A stretch of DNA of 64,000 bases from the NCBI RefSeq assembly GCF_002844375.1, contig NZ_CP024199.1, forward strand, positions 4,070,001 to 4,134,000, written 5' to 3'. This DNA comes from Thalassospira marina (GTDB lineage Bacteria > Pseudomonadota > Alphaproteobacteria > Rhodospirillales > Thalassospiraceae). The translations under genes were made by a program, and so were the position numbers. Below, piece by piece: positions 16,277 to 24,578 of this stretch. A model generated the notes under the pieces. The model had not been told where the DNA came from, searched no databases, and was given only the letters and a program-made list of their open reading frames with translations. Each line of letters opens with the position of its first letter. The first letter of the stretch is position 1.

Positions 16277-16504
16277 CTATCGCAGGTCTTCGCGATTGGC
16301 CTCACACCTTGCTGCCGTCGATCGCGTTTTCCTGTATCCGGCAAATACCCCGCAGGGGCGCAACGGCAGATCATCAAGCATATGCGGACTGAACCGGGCA
16401 AGGGGATCGCCGGTTAACGGATCATCGTGATGATCATGATCATCATGATCATCACTAGCCACAGGCTTCGGGGTGGTCTTGGTGGCAAACAGATTCCAGA
16501 ACAT
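16277..16504 (-). CDS. Small His/Asp-rich hypothetical protein
   Basis: A 75-residue frame that I do not recognise. The first 30 residues are the notable part: an aromatic start (MFWNLFA) and then a dense His/Asp stretch, DDHDDHDHHDDP, a composition seen in metal-binding segments. The C-terminal half is Arg- and Cys-containing and looks less protein-like, so a frameshift or early stop relative to a longer ancestor is possible. The ATG has a good AGGCGAGG site five bases upstream, which supports translation. It is divergent from the LysR gene and could be its target. Function unknown; metal binding is inference from composition only. Confidence 0.45.
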   Translation of the reverse strand: MFWNLFATKTTPKPVASDDHDDHDHHDDPLTGDPLARFSPHMLDDLPLRPCGVFAGYRKTRSTAARCEANREDLR

Positions 16505-16639
16505 TTTGACCTCGCCTTTAGCATTGCTAAAACAGAATTTTCAGCAGTGCGTTTTTTCTTTACAGAATGGCGATTATTCTGAACCCTAATGACAATCATT
16601 CAATTCAGACATTCTCGGCAGGCTTTAGAAAACCTAAAC

Positions 16640-17527
16640 ATGGCACATTCCCCGCTTCCCCCGCTCAACAGCCTGCGCGCCGCCGAGGCCATTGGCCGCC
16701 TGGGCACCCTGCAAAAGGCCGCAGCAGAACTGAATGTTACGGCAGGTGCTATCAGCCAGCAGATAAAGACGCTGGAACAGTTTTTGGGAATCGGCCTGTT
16801 TGATCGCACGGAAAAGGGCATGGTCCCGACGGCAGCGGGGGCGCGATTACTGCCGGGTTTAAGCACCGGGTTTGCCCATATCCGGGGTGGGGTAGATGCC
16901 GCACTGGAACGTGATGACAATGTTTTAACTGTTACAAGCGGGGTGGTTTTTGCCGGTAAATGGCTGGTCCCGCGCCTTGGCCGGTTTCGTGAGCGCCATC
17001 CCGGAATTGATATTCGCCTTTCAACCGATAACCACCTGACCGCCTTTGACCATGATGATGTTGATCTGGGCATTCGGTTTGGCCGGGGGGATTGGCCCGG
17101 TGTCCGCGCCATCAAATTGCTTGATCAGCAAATCCTGCCGGTTTGTGCACCCTCGCTGGCCGAGCGGTTCAAAAAACCCGGTGACATTGCCCGCGGCCCG
17201 CGCATTGTGGATGCGCAAAGCATGTTTGTCTGGCAGGACTGGCTGGATATTGCCGGGGTCAACCACCCGATTGAAGGCACGGAAATTCGTTATTCTGATG
17301 CCTATCTGGCGCTGGAGGGGGCAATGGCCGGGCATGGTGCCATGCTGGGATGGCCCGTTGTCGTGCAGGATGCCCTTAAAAACGGTGATCTGATCGAACC
17401 CTTTAACATCTGCGCACCAACACCGTTCGCCTATTGGCTGGTATCGTCGGAACGCCGCTGGAACCGGCCCCTGGTACGCCAGTTTCGCGACTGGATCATG
17501 GAAGAAATGCTTCTTTTCCAGAAATGA
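16640..17527 (+). CDS. LysR-family regulator, GcvA-like
   Basis: A 295-residue LysR transcription factor: helix-turn-helix at about 8-60 (PLNSLRAAEAIGRLGTLQKA and then VTAGAISQQIKTLE), then the effector-binding domain with VFAGKWLVPRLGRFRERHPG. The ATG chosen gives the usual short N-terminus of the GcvA group; an in-frame ATG 17 codons earlier at 16589 is possible, and neither has a strong ribosome binding site. It is divergent from the His-rich small protein and the LysE/RhtB exporter, suggesting control of amino acid export, which is inferred from position. Confidence 0.88.
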   Translation: MAHSPLPPLNSLRAAEAIGRLGTLQKAAAELNVTAGAISQQIKTLEQFLGIGLFDRTEKGMVPTAAGARLLPGLSTGFAHIRGGVDAALERDDNVLTVTSGVVFAGKWLVPRLGRFRERHPGIDIRLSTDNHLTAFDHDDVDLGIRFGRGDWPGVRAIKLLDQQILPVCAPSLAERFKKPGDIARGPRIVDAQSMFVWQDWLDIAGVNHPIEGTEIRYSDAYLALEGAMAGHGAMLGWPVVVQDALKNGDLIEPFNICAPTPFAYWLVSSERRWNRPLVRQFRDWIMEEMLLFQK

Positions 17528-17946
17528 TCCCTTGCTTGACGGCGCAGCAAAAACCAACCTGCAACCCGCAAAACACAGCCGGCAATGAAACTTCGGGTTT
17601 TAATTGCAATTGAAGTCAATCGCCGCAACCAAACCGGGAAAATCCTTAAAAAACCGGGATTTTGCGCCACATTTCGCCCTAACTGCGCCCTATCAACCGC
17701 ACAAATCCAGTTCAAATTTCCATACAGACAGAACTGCAGGGCGAATTCCCGCGTATCTTACAGGACCGAAAACACGCCAGGCATGCACAGGTATGCCGTT
17801 TCATCAGGTCCAATGGTGCATCCTCTGCGGTTTTAATAAACACGGCCGAGCCTTTGGTACGGCCAAAACAAATCTGGTTTGGACAGCAAACACGCGGGGG
17901 ATCCACGGGAAAATGGACCCATCCGCCAAGAAGGAAAGCCGAAAAA
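17528..17946. other. Gene-free stretch between LysR and the glycine-zipper protein
   Basis: About 420 bases in which I find no convincing coding frame, RNA gene or strong hairpin. It presumably contains the promoter of the glycine-zipper gene; the AT content rises near 17700-17780. Confidence 0.5.
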
Positions 17947-18552
17947 ATGGCGAAAAACCATATTCGTTTCGCAATCGGAATACTTGCGCTTGGATTTAGC
18001 GGCGTTGTCGCCGCCCCGGCCAAAGCCGACCCGCCATCCTGGGCCCCGGCGCATGGTGCGCGTGCCAAACATGGCAATGGCGGCCATCATAACAAGGGGC
18101 ACGATTTTGGCTCTGGCGGGTATGGCGACCTGTTTCTGCCCAATGGCAACTTTCTGCAATGCAACCGCGATGTGATCGGTTCCATTCTGGGCGGTGTTGC
18201 CGGTGGTGCGGCCGGTTCGACCATTGGTAAAGGCGATGGCAAATTGCTGGCCACCATTGGCGGGGCCATTTTCGGGGTGCTGGCGGGCAATGCCATTGGT
18301 TCGAGCATGGATGCCACCGATTCGGCCTGCGGTGGCTATGCGCTTGACCGCCTGCCCGACGGGCGCACCGCAATCTGGACCAATCCCGATTCGAACCAGC
18401 AATACGGCATTACACCGGTCAAAACCTTTCAGAATGCGGATGACCAGTACTGCCGTGAATATAGCGCATCGGTCAAAATCAACGGCGCGCTTCAGAAAAC
18501 CTATGGAACAGCCTGCCTGCAGCCCGATGGCTCCTGGCGCATCCTTTCCTGA
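17947..18552 (+). CDS. Secreted glycine-zipper 2TM domain protein (17-kDa surface antigen-like)
   Basis: A 201-residue exported protein. A signal peptide (hydrophobic core about 7-22, cleavage near AKADP) precedes a His/Gly-rich stretch, then a glycine-zipper segment at about 77-120 (GSILGGVAGGAAGSTIGKG and LLATIGGAIFGVLAGNAIGS), the hallmark of the Rickettsia 17-kDa antigen/SlyB-type domain. The C-terminal 80 residues contain three Cys and an RT0821-like end. These proteins are associated with the cell envelope, but their role is not well defined. There is no lipobox Cys at the cleavage site, so it is probably periplasmic or membrane-inserted rather than a lipoprotein. AAGGAAAG lies upstream of the ATG. 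Confidence 0.75.
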   Translation: MAKNHIRFAIGILALGFSGVVAAPAKADPPSWAPAHGARAKHGNGGHHNKGHDFGSGGYGDLFLPNGNFLQCNRDVIGSILGGVAGGAAGSTIGKGDGKLLATIGGAIFGVLAGNAIGSSMDATDSACGGYALDRLPDGRTAIWTNPDSNQQYGITPVKTFQNADDQYCREYSASVKINGALQKTYGTACLQPDGSWRILS

Positions 18553-18687
18553 GGTTTTTACCAGAATATCTGAATCAAACCGGCCACAAACAACGTGTAG
18601 ACCGGTTTGATTCACCCTTTTAGGTTGAAATTTTCCCCGGACAATCAATGCCATAGCTGCAATTGAGTGACTTTGAAGTAAAACAAT

Positions 18688-18701
18688 TTACCTTTACGTC
18701 A
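18688..18701 (-). promoter_or_regulatory. Predicted MerR operator before the SCP2-DUF6134-fadL unit
   Basis: On the minus strand it reads TGACGTAAAGGTAA, 12 of 14 identical to the palindromic TGACGTTAACGTAA found before fadD and before the MerR gene. It lies about 65 bases before the SCP2-domain gene. Regulation by the MerR protein at 22991 is inferred from the shared motif. Confidence 0.5.
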
Positions 18702-18766
18702 CTTTGCGCTACATTACGGCAATAAGAACACAAAAACAAAATCAACAAACGTCCAGGGAGGATTTC

Positions 18767-19066
18767 GTGGATAACAGCATCCTCGAAGCCGTAGAAGCCA
18801 GACTGCCCCAGTTGCGCGGTCTGAATGCCGTTGTCGCCTTTGATTGCGGCAATGATGGCAGCATAGTTGTCGATGCTACCGGGCCGGAACCGGAAATTAG
18901 CGATGACGATCCATCGGATGCGGACTGCATTCTCAAAATCTCCCAGGCTAATCTGCAAAAACTGATCACTGGCAAACTTGATCCCATGCTCGCTTTCACG
19001 CTGGGCAAGCTCAAGGTTAAGGGATCAATGGGTATCGCGGCCAAGCTTTCTTCGATGCTTGACTGA
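18767..19066 (+). CDS. Stand-alone SCP2 sterol/lipid-carrier domain protein
   Basis: A 99-residue cytoplasmic protein consisting of a single SCP-2 domain: the hydrophobic tunnel fold with FDCGNDGSIVVDATG, DADCILKISQANLQKLITGK and the C-terminal KLKVKGSMGIAAKLSSML helix. SCP2 domains bind fatty acyl-CoAs and other lipids and can deliver them to beta-oxidation enzymes. Translation starts at GTG directly after a strong GGGAGG site; an upstream ATG at 18704 would add 21 residues without family support. It is the first gene of a run with a secreted protein and FadL, consistent with lipid uptake. Confidence 0.82.
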   Translation: MDNSILEAVEARLPQLRGLNAVVAFDCGNDGSIVVDATGPEPEISDDDPSDADCILKISQANLQKLITGKLDPMLAFTLGKLKVKGSMGIAAKLSSMLD

Positions 19067-19102
19067 TACCGCACGTTCATTTTTCGGGATCGGGGGATTT
19101 GA

Positions 19103-19756
19103 ATGCCACAAGCAACACTGCGCCGGATTTCACTTGCGATATCAACCTTGGGTTTATTTTCCTTTTGCGCATCGCAAGCACTGGCCGACCAGACACTGAA
19201 TTACAAGGTTTTCAAGGATGGCGAGCCGATTGGCTCCGAACAGGTGATCCTTAGTGACACCAGCGACGGGCAAACCGCCCGCGTTGTTACCGAAACATCG
19301 GTAAAGGTCCTGTTTCTCAAATTCCATTATCATCATGACCGGACAGAAACCTGGAAGGGCGACGCCCTGGTTTCCGTAAAGGCCGAAACCGATGATGATG
19401 GCACCCCCTATCAATGGCTGGCGGAATATGAAGGCAACTGCTTTGAAGTTGCCGGCAAAGGCGTGCCGCGCCGCGAACAGTGCGACGATGCCTGGCCACT
19501 GACCCTTTGGCGCGAAGACGTCACCAGCAAAACCAGCCTCTATAGCGTAATTGACGCCGCACCTTACAAGGTGTCGGTCGCCAAGGCTGTCGATAACACA
19601 CTTGAAATCGACGGCCAGACCGTCCCCGCGACGCATTATGTCATGACCGGGGATGTCACCCGTGACCTTTGGTACGACAAAGACGGCAAGCTGCTCAAAA
19701 CCAGCTTCAAGAAAAAGGGCTACGACATCGATTTTATCAGGGTCGATGCACAATAA
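19103..19756 (+). CDS. Secreted DUF6134-like protein
   Basis: A 217-residue exported protein with a signal peptide ending near ASQALADQ (about residue 29). The mature part is predicted mostly beta, starting LNYKVFKDGEPIGSEQV and continuing through FHYHHDRTETWKGD, WPLTLWREDVTSK and a C-terminal DLWYDKDGKLLKTSFKKKG repeat-like strand. This matches the DUF6134 pattern as I remember it, a family of unknown role resembling lipid-carrier or lipoprotein-sorting beta folds. Located between an SCP2 protein and FadL, it may help lipid substrates cross the periplasm, but that is inference. Confidence 0.65.
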   Translation: MPQATLRRISLAISTLGLFSFCASQALADQTLNYKVFKDGEPIGSEQVILSDTSDGQTARVVTETSVKVLFLKFHYHHDRTETWKGDALVSVKAETDDDGTPYQWLAEYEGNCFEVAGKGVPRREQCDDAWPLTLWREDVTSKTSLYSVIDAAPYKVSVAKAVDNTLEIDGQTVPATHYVMTGDVTRDLWYDKDGKLLKTSFKKKGYDIDFIRVDAQ

Positions 19757-19811
19757 GGCCAAAAGACAGGGCAAAAGCCCGCATTAACAATTCGTTTCTA
19801 GGGAGAAACAA

Positions 19812-21098
19812 ATGAAAAAGACGTTGAACAGGGCCGGCCTTGGCGCGGCAATTTCTGCTGGTGCGTTCATGGCTGCCCTGACGATGGGCGGGCAGGCACA
19901 GGCCTCTGGCTATCAGCTTCGCGAAGTCAGCGGCACTTTGCAGGGATCATCCTTTGCCGGAATGTCGACTTCCTCACTGGATGCCTCGACCATTTTCTAT
20001 AACCCGGCAAATATCGGCCAGTTTGATCACAGCACCTACAGTGTTGGCGGAACGCTGGTCATGCCGAAATCAACCCTGAAAAATGCCACCGCAACCGCAC
20101 CATTTGGCCAGAACGTCTCGCGGACCGACTATGGGGACATGGCGCAAGATGCATTTATCCCCAATGCCCATGCGGTATGGAAACTGAACGACAACCTTAA
20201 TATGGGTATATCCATAACCGCCCCTTGGGGCCTTGTCACAGATTATGACAATGACTTTGCCGGGCGCTTCTTTGGCACGACATCCGATATTAAAACCACC
20301 AACGTCAAACCGGCCTTTGCCTATCGTTTTGACAACGGCCTTTCGCTGGGTGCTGGCCTGCAAATTCAATATATGGATGCGCGCCTGTCAAAGGCTGTCG
20401 TCACAGGTGCCGGCACCGAAGCCGCCTCGGATGTGCAGGGTGATGACCTGGCACTGGGCTGGTCTGCCGGGATGAACTGGGAAGTTGTCCCCGGGACCCG
20501 TATCGGGGCCAGTTACACATCCGAAGTCACCCAGCATTTGGAAGGTGATATCAAATTCGGATCGACGGCTGCCTATAACGACCAATCTGCCAAAGCCGAA
20601 GTCACTACCCCTGAATTCGTTACATTTGGCATTGCTCAGGATATTGGCGAAAAATGGACCGTGATGGCGGATGCCCAGTGGACAAACTGGACGGCGCTTA
20701 AAAACCTGACATTCAATTACGGTGGCAATATCTCCAACCTTGGTGGCGCAGTCACCTCGACGTCTGAATATTATAACTGGAGCAGTGCATGGTTCGGCAG
20801 CCTTGGTGCACGGTATCAGTATGACGAAAACTGGGCCTTCACCGGCGGCCTTGCATATGATCAGACACCGGTTAAGACCGAACATCGCACTGTGCGTTTG
20901 CCGGACTCAGACCGGTATTGGGTGTCTCTTGGCACGTCTTACAAGGTCAATAGCTGGGCTGACGTAAGCCTGGGCTATACGCATATTTTCGGCAAAGAAG
21001 CCCATGTCAATCTGCGTGATAGTTCTGGCAACACATTCTCCGGCGATTACGAATCCTCGGTCGATATCATCGCCCTGCAGGCGAAGTTCCAGTTCTGA
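19812..21098 (+). CDS. fadL: Long-chain fatty acid outer membrane transporter, FadL/OmpP1/TodX family
   Basis: A 428-residue outer membrane beta-barrel. A signal peptide ends near GQAQASG; the mature N-terminus shows the family hatch motif with ASTIFYNPANIGQF and the early GSSFAGMSTSSLDAS, equivalent to the NPA motif of FadL. The chain ends in a C-terminal aromatic strand (ALQAKFQF), the usual BAM recognition signal. It takes up long-chain fatty acids or other hydrophobic molecules such as alkanes or aromatics. Acyl-CoA ligase and a complete beta-oxidation set follow, making fatty acids the obvious substrate. A GGGAG site precedes the ATG, and a terminator follows the stop. Confidence 0.92.
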   Translation: MKKTLNRAGLGAAISAGAFMAALTMGGQAQASGYQLREVSGTLQGSSFAGMSTSSLDASTIFYNPANIGQFDHSTYSVGGTLVMPKSTLKNATATAPFGQNVSRTDYGDMAQDAFIPNAHAVWKLNDNLNMGISITAPWGLVTDYDNDFAGRFFGTTSDIKTTNVKPAFAYRFDNGLSLGAGLQIQYMDARLSKAVVTGAGTEAASDVQGDDLALGWSAGMNWEVVPGTRIGASYTSEVTQHLEGDIKFGSTAAYNDQSAKAEVTTPEFVTFGIAQDIGEKWTVMADAQWTNWTALKNLTFNYGGNISNLGGAVTSTSEYYNWSSAWFGSLGARYQYDENWAFTGGLAYDQTPVKTEHRTVRLPDSDRYWVSLGTSYKVNSWADVSLGYTHIFGKEAHVNLRDSSGNTFSGDYESSVDIIALQAKFQF

Positions 21099-21109
21099 TT
21101 TGCCTCCCT

Positions 21110-21155
21110 CCGGCACGGGCGTTGTCGCAAGACACGTCACGTGCCGGGTTTTTTT
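21110..21155 (+). terminator. Terminator of fadL
   Basis: An 8-bp stem CCGGCACG/CGTGCCGG (21110-21117 with 21140-21147), a 22-base loop and a T7 tract. It separates the fadL unit from fadD. Confidence 0.75.
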
Positions 21156-21165
21156 GCCTTCTGAG

Positions 21166-21179
21166 TGACGTTAACGTAA
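21166..21179 (+). promoter_or_regulatory. Predicted MerR operator before fadD
   Basis: TGACGTTAACGTAA, centred on the perfect palindrome ACGTTAACGT, ends 14 bases before the fadD ATG. An identical 14-base copy stands before the MerR gene. Placement next to the start codon would favour repression. Confidence 0.6.
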
Positions 21180-21193
21180 TGGAGTTAACGCGG

Positions 21194-22888
21194 ATGATCC
21201 AAATGAGTCTTCAACAAACATCCACCGTTGCCCCCGGTGTTGATCTGGAATCGCCAATAAAACCGCGGCTGGTGCATGACATTTTTGATGATGCCGCCCG
21301 CCTGTTTGCCAAACGGCCCTGTGTTGATTTTCTGGGCCGGGTTTACGATTACAGCGAAATCGCCGATCAGATCGACAAAGTCGCCGAAGGGTTCCGGCAA
21401 TTGGGCGTCCGCAAGGGGGATAAGGTTGGCCTGTGCCTGCCCAATACGCCGTATTACATCGTTTGTTACTATGCCGTATTGAAATGCGGCGGCGTGGTTG
21501 TCAATTTCAACCCGCTTTATGCCAAACGCGAAATCGCCTATCAGATCAATGATTCCGGCATCCGGATCATGGTGACGCTTAATCTGAAACAGATTTACCC
21601 CAAGGTCGCTGCCTGCCTGGATGAAACCAGCCTGCGCCGGATTGTCATTTGCGAAATGAGCGACATCCTGCCTGCCGTAAAAAGCGTGCTGTTTTCGCTG
21701 TTCAAACGCAGCGAACTGGCCGATGTGCCCCATGATTTGCGCAACATCCCCTATTCCCGGCTGGCCAACTGCCCGCCCCTGCAAAAACCTGCCAGCACAA
21801 CCCCCGATGACCTTGCCGTATTGCAATATACCGGTGGCACCACGGGCCGGCCCAAAGGGGCCATGCTGACCCACGCCAATCTGAGCGCCAATGTCGAACA
21901 ATTGACGCGCTGGATGCCCAATGCCCGACCGGGCCAGGAAGTTACCTTATGTGTTTTGCCGTTTTTCCACGTCTTTGCGATGACGGTGGCGCTCAACACA
22001 TCTATCAATCTTGGGGCAGAACTGGTGTTGCAGCCGCGTTTTGAACTTGAAGCGCTGTTAAAGGCACTGGAAAAGAAGAAAATCACCATCTTCCCCGGTG
22101 TGCCGACCATCTATACCGCCATCAATAATTCGCACGAAACGATGAAATACGACCTTTCATCCATTCGCTGCTGTATTTCGGGCGGGGCCCCCCTGCCTGT
22201 TGAAGTCAAACACCAGTTTGAAGACCTGTCAGGCGCCAAGCTGGTTGAGGGGTACGGCCTGTCCGAAGCAAGCCCGGTTTGCACCTGTAATCCGCTGCAT
22301 GGCGAAAACCGCGAAGGGTCCATCGGCATCCCCATGCCGGGATGCGAAGTCGATATCCGCTCGCTTGAAGATCGCAACCGCCCCCTGCCCGATGGTGAGA
22401 AAGGCGAACTTTTTGTTCGTGGCCCGCAGGTTATGACCGGCTACTGGCAAAACGCCGATGAAACAGCAGCCTGCATGAAAGATGGCTGGCTGGCCACTGG
22501 CGATGTCGGCTATCGCGACCGCGACGGGTATCTGTTCCTGGTGGACCGTTTGAAGGACGTGATTATGTGTGGCGGTTACAATGTGTATCCCCGCGCCATC
22601 GAAGAAGCCCTTTATCTGCACCCGGAAATTGCCGAAGTCACGGTGATTGGCGTGCCGGATTCCTATCGCGGGCAGGCCCCCAAGGCCTTTGTCCGCCTGA
22701 AAGACGATGCCAACCGCGAAACTGTAACCCCCGAAGCCTTGCGCGCCTTTCTGGAAGACAAGATTTCACGCATCGAAATGCCCCGCGAAATCGAACTGCG
22801 CGATGAACTGCCCAAAACCATGGTCGGCAAGCTTTCGAAAAAAGAGCTGATCGATGAAGAACGCCTGAAAACCACCGGGCACCTGTAA
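21194..22888 (+). CDS. fadD: Long-chain fatty acid-CoA ligase
   Basis: Acyl-CoA synthetase of 564 residues, activating imported fatty acids with ATP and CoA. Adenylate-forming motifs are in order: the P-loop YTGGTTGRPKGAML (about 211-224), the A5 region EGYGLSEASPV, the A7 motif DGWLATGDVGYRD, the linker motif LKDVIMCGGYNVYPRAIEE and the C-terminal catalytic Lys in MVGKLSKKEL. The ATG used has GGAG nine bases upstream and leaves a 25-residue lead before the conserved domain. It follows fadL and carries its own operator and probably its own promoter, shared in design with the merR-fadA operon. Confidence 0.93.
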   Translation: MIQMSLQQTSTVAPGVDLESPIKPRLVHDIFDDAARLFAKRPCVDFLGRVYDYSEIADQIDKVAEGFRQLGVRKGDKVGLCLPNTPYYIVCYYAVLKCGGVVVNFNPLYAKREIAYQINDSGIRIMVTLNLKQIYPKVAACLDETSLRRIVICEMSDILPAVKSVLFSLFKRSELADVPHDLRNIPYSRLANCPPLQKPASTTPDDLAVLQYTGGTTGRPKGAMLTHANLSANVEQLTRWMPNARPGQEVTLCVLPFFHVFAMTVALNTSINLGAELVLQPRFELEALLKALEKKKITIFPGVPTIYTAINNSHETMKYDLSSIRCCISGGAPLPVEVKHQFEDLSGAKLVEGYGLSEASPVCTCNPLHGENREGSIGIPMPGCEVDIRSLEDRNRPLPDGEKGELFVRGPQVMTGYWQNADETAACMKDGWLATGDVGYRDRDGYLFLVDRLKDVIMCGGYNVYPRAIEEALYLHPEIAEVTVIGVPDSYRGQAPKAFVRLKDDANRETVTPEALRAFLEDKISRIEMPREIELRDELPKTMVGKLSKKELIDEERLKTTGHL

Positions 22889-22931
22889 GGGCCCGGAAAA
22901 GCGGCTGTGTGACGGAAAAGAAAAATCAAAA

Positions 22932-22945
22932 TGACGTTAACGTAA
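22932..22945 (+). promoter_or_regulatory. Predicted MerR operator before merR-fadA
   Basis: TGACGTTAACGTAA, identical to the site before fadD, lies about 45 bases before the MerR start. A further half-site, TTGACGTA, follows at 22950. Autoregulation is the simplest reading. Confidence 0.6.
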
Positions 22946-22990
22946 ACTTGTTGACGTATAGATAAAATAATGTACCAATAGGGTCAGAAA

Positions 22991-23398
22991 ATGACTAACC
23001 TCGACAACCGAATCTACACCGTCCCAGAACTGGCAAAGGATTTGGGTGTCACCCCGCGAACCATCCGGTTCTATGAGCAAAAAGGGCTGGTATCCCCGCA
23101 GCGTGCCGGCAGCACCCGGGTTTACACCCGGTCCGATCGGGCAAGGATGCTGATCATTTTGCGGGGCAAGCGATTGGGGTTCAGCCTGCGCGAGATCGCC
23201 GATTACCTGGATCTTTACGCAGCAGACCCCACCCAGAGCGAACAGATCAGGATGCTTCTGGGCCGGGTTCGCCAACGGATGAAGGATTTGACCGAACAGC
23301 GCCAGGCGCTGGATGTCACACTCGAAGAATTACGCGATATCGAACAACAATCGATTGATGCACTTAAAGAAAAAGGACTCGATCCGGAAGCGGAATGA
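22991..23398 (+). CDS. MerR-family regulator of fatty acid or branched-chain acyl-CoA breakdown
   Basis: A 135-residue MerR protein: winged helix at about 9-40 (YTVPELAKDLGVTPRTIRFY), then RVYTRSDRARMLIILRGKRLG, and a C-terminal coiled coil (about 80-125). No Cys is present, so it is not a metal sensor of the MerR/CueR type. It heads the thiolase operon, as the LiuR-type regulators of acyl-CoA catabolism often do in proteobacteria, and their recognition sequence resembles the ACGTTAACGT palindromes found at three places here. The ligand would be an acyl-CoA or similar, and genes would be derepressed when substrate is present. The family is clear; the LiuR comparison is from memory and by context. 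Confidence 0.82.
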   Translation: MTNLDNRIYTVPELAKDLGVTPRTIRFYEQKGLVSPQRAGSTRVYTRSDRARMLIILRGKRLGFSLREIADYLDLYAADPTQSEQIRMLLGRVRQRMKDLTEQRQALDVTLEELRDIEQQSIDALKEKGLDPEAE

Positions 23399-23441
23399 AA
23401 CCGCGCCCGATCGCAGAAAAGCTCAGGAAGGAAGATCCGCT

Positions 23442-24578
23442 ATGACCAACGCTGTAATCGCCGGATATGCCCGGTCCCCCTTCACCCCGGCGCGCAAGGG
23501 TGCGCTGGCAAAGGTTCGCCCCGATGATCTGGCAGCACAAGTCGTCAAAGGGCTGGTGGCGCGTTCGGGCATTGACCCCAATGCCATCGAAGACCTGATT
23601 TTGGGCTGTGCCTTTCCCGAGGGCGAACAGGGCCTTAACGTTGCCCGCCTGATCACGTTTCTGGCCGGGCTGCCGCGTTCGGTTGGCGGGGTAACGGTTA
23701 ACCGTTTCTGCGGTTCTTCCATGCAATCGATTCACCAGGCTGCCGGGGCAATTGCCATTGGTGCGGGTGATGCCTTTATCTGTGCAGGCATCGAAAGCAT
23801 GACCCGCGTTCCCATGATGGGCTTTAACCCGCTGCCGAACCCGGCCCTGTATAAAGAAATGCCCGAAGCCTATATCGGCATGGGTGATACCGCCGAAAAC
23901 GTTGCCAAGAAATGGAACCTGTCGCGCGCCGATCAGGAAGCCTTTGCGGTAGAAAGCCACAAACGCGCTGCCAGCGCCCAGAAAGCCGGTAAATTCAGCG
24001 ACGAAATCATTCCCATCACCACCCCTGATGGCACGGTTGACCAGGATGGCTGCATCCGTGCAGACACAACGGCAGAAGGCCTTGCCGATCTGAAGCCCGC
24101 CTTCCGTGCCGATGGCGTGGTTACGGCCGGTACGTCCTCGCCATTGACCGATGGGGCATCCGCGGTTCTGGTCTGTTCCGAAGAATTTGCCAAGGCCAAT
24201 GGCCTGACCCCGCTTGCGCGGATCAAATCTGTCGCCATTGACGGCTGCCTGCCTGAAATCATGGGTATCGGCCCGGTTGGTGCCAGCAAAAAGGCCCTGA
24301 AACGCGCTGGCATTACCGCAGCCGACCTTGGTGTTGTTGAACTTAACGAAGCCTTTTCATCCCAGGCGATGGCATCAATTTCCGAACTGGGCCTTGATCC
24401 CAAAACCGTCAATATCGACGGTGGCGCGATTGCCATTGGTCACCCGCTGGGCGCGACTGGCGCACGCATTGTTGGCAAGGCCGCAGCCCTGATGAAACGC
24501 GAAGGTGCGAAATATGCGCTTGCATCGCAATGCATTGGTGGCGGCCAGGGGATCGCGACGGTTCTGGAGGCAATGTAA
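23442..24578 (+). CDS. fadA: Acetyl-CoA C-acyltransferase (3-ketoacyl-CoA thiolase)
   Basis: Thiolase of 378 residues, cleaving 3-ketoacyl-CoA to acetyl-CoA and a shortened acyl-CoA. The nucleophile is Cys90 (NRFCGSSMQSIHQAAGAI), the catalytic His334 lies in IGHPLGATGAR and the second active-site Cys364 in SQCIGGGQG. The ATG follows GGAAGGAAG-like purine-rich sequence, and a longer frame overlapping merR is not needed. The gene's TAA overlaps the ATG of the next gene (TAATG), so thiolase and the bifunctional enzyme are made together. Confidence 0.95.
   Translation: MTNAVIAGYARSPFTPARKGALAKVRPDDLAAQVVKGLVARSGIDPNAIEDLILGCAFPEGEQGLNVARLITFLAGLPRSVGGVTVNRFCGSSMQSIHQAAGAIAIGAGDAFICAGIESMTRVPMMGFNPLPNPALYKEMPEAYIGMGDTAENVAKKWNLSRADQEAFAVESHKRAASAQKAGKFSDEIIPITTPDGTVDQDGCIRADTTAEGLADLKPAFRADGVVTAGTSSPLTDGASAVLVCSEEFAKANGLTPLARIKSVAIDGCLPEIMGIGPVGASKKALKRAGITAADLGVVELNEAFSSQAMASISELGLDPKTVNIDGGAIAIGHPLGATGARIVGKAAALMKREGAKYALASQCIGGGQGIATVLEAM

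Noticed and set aside
16400..16470. Repeated GATCATCATGATCATC as a Fur-type or tandem operator
   Set aside because: The repeats are the codons of the His/Asp stretch in the small minus-strand protein.
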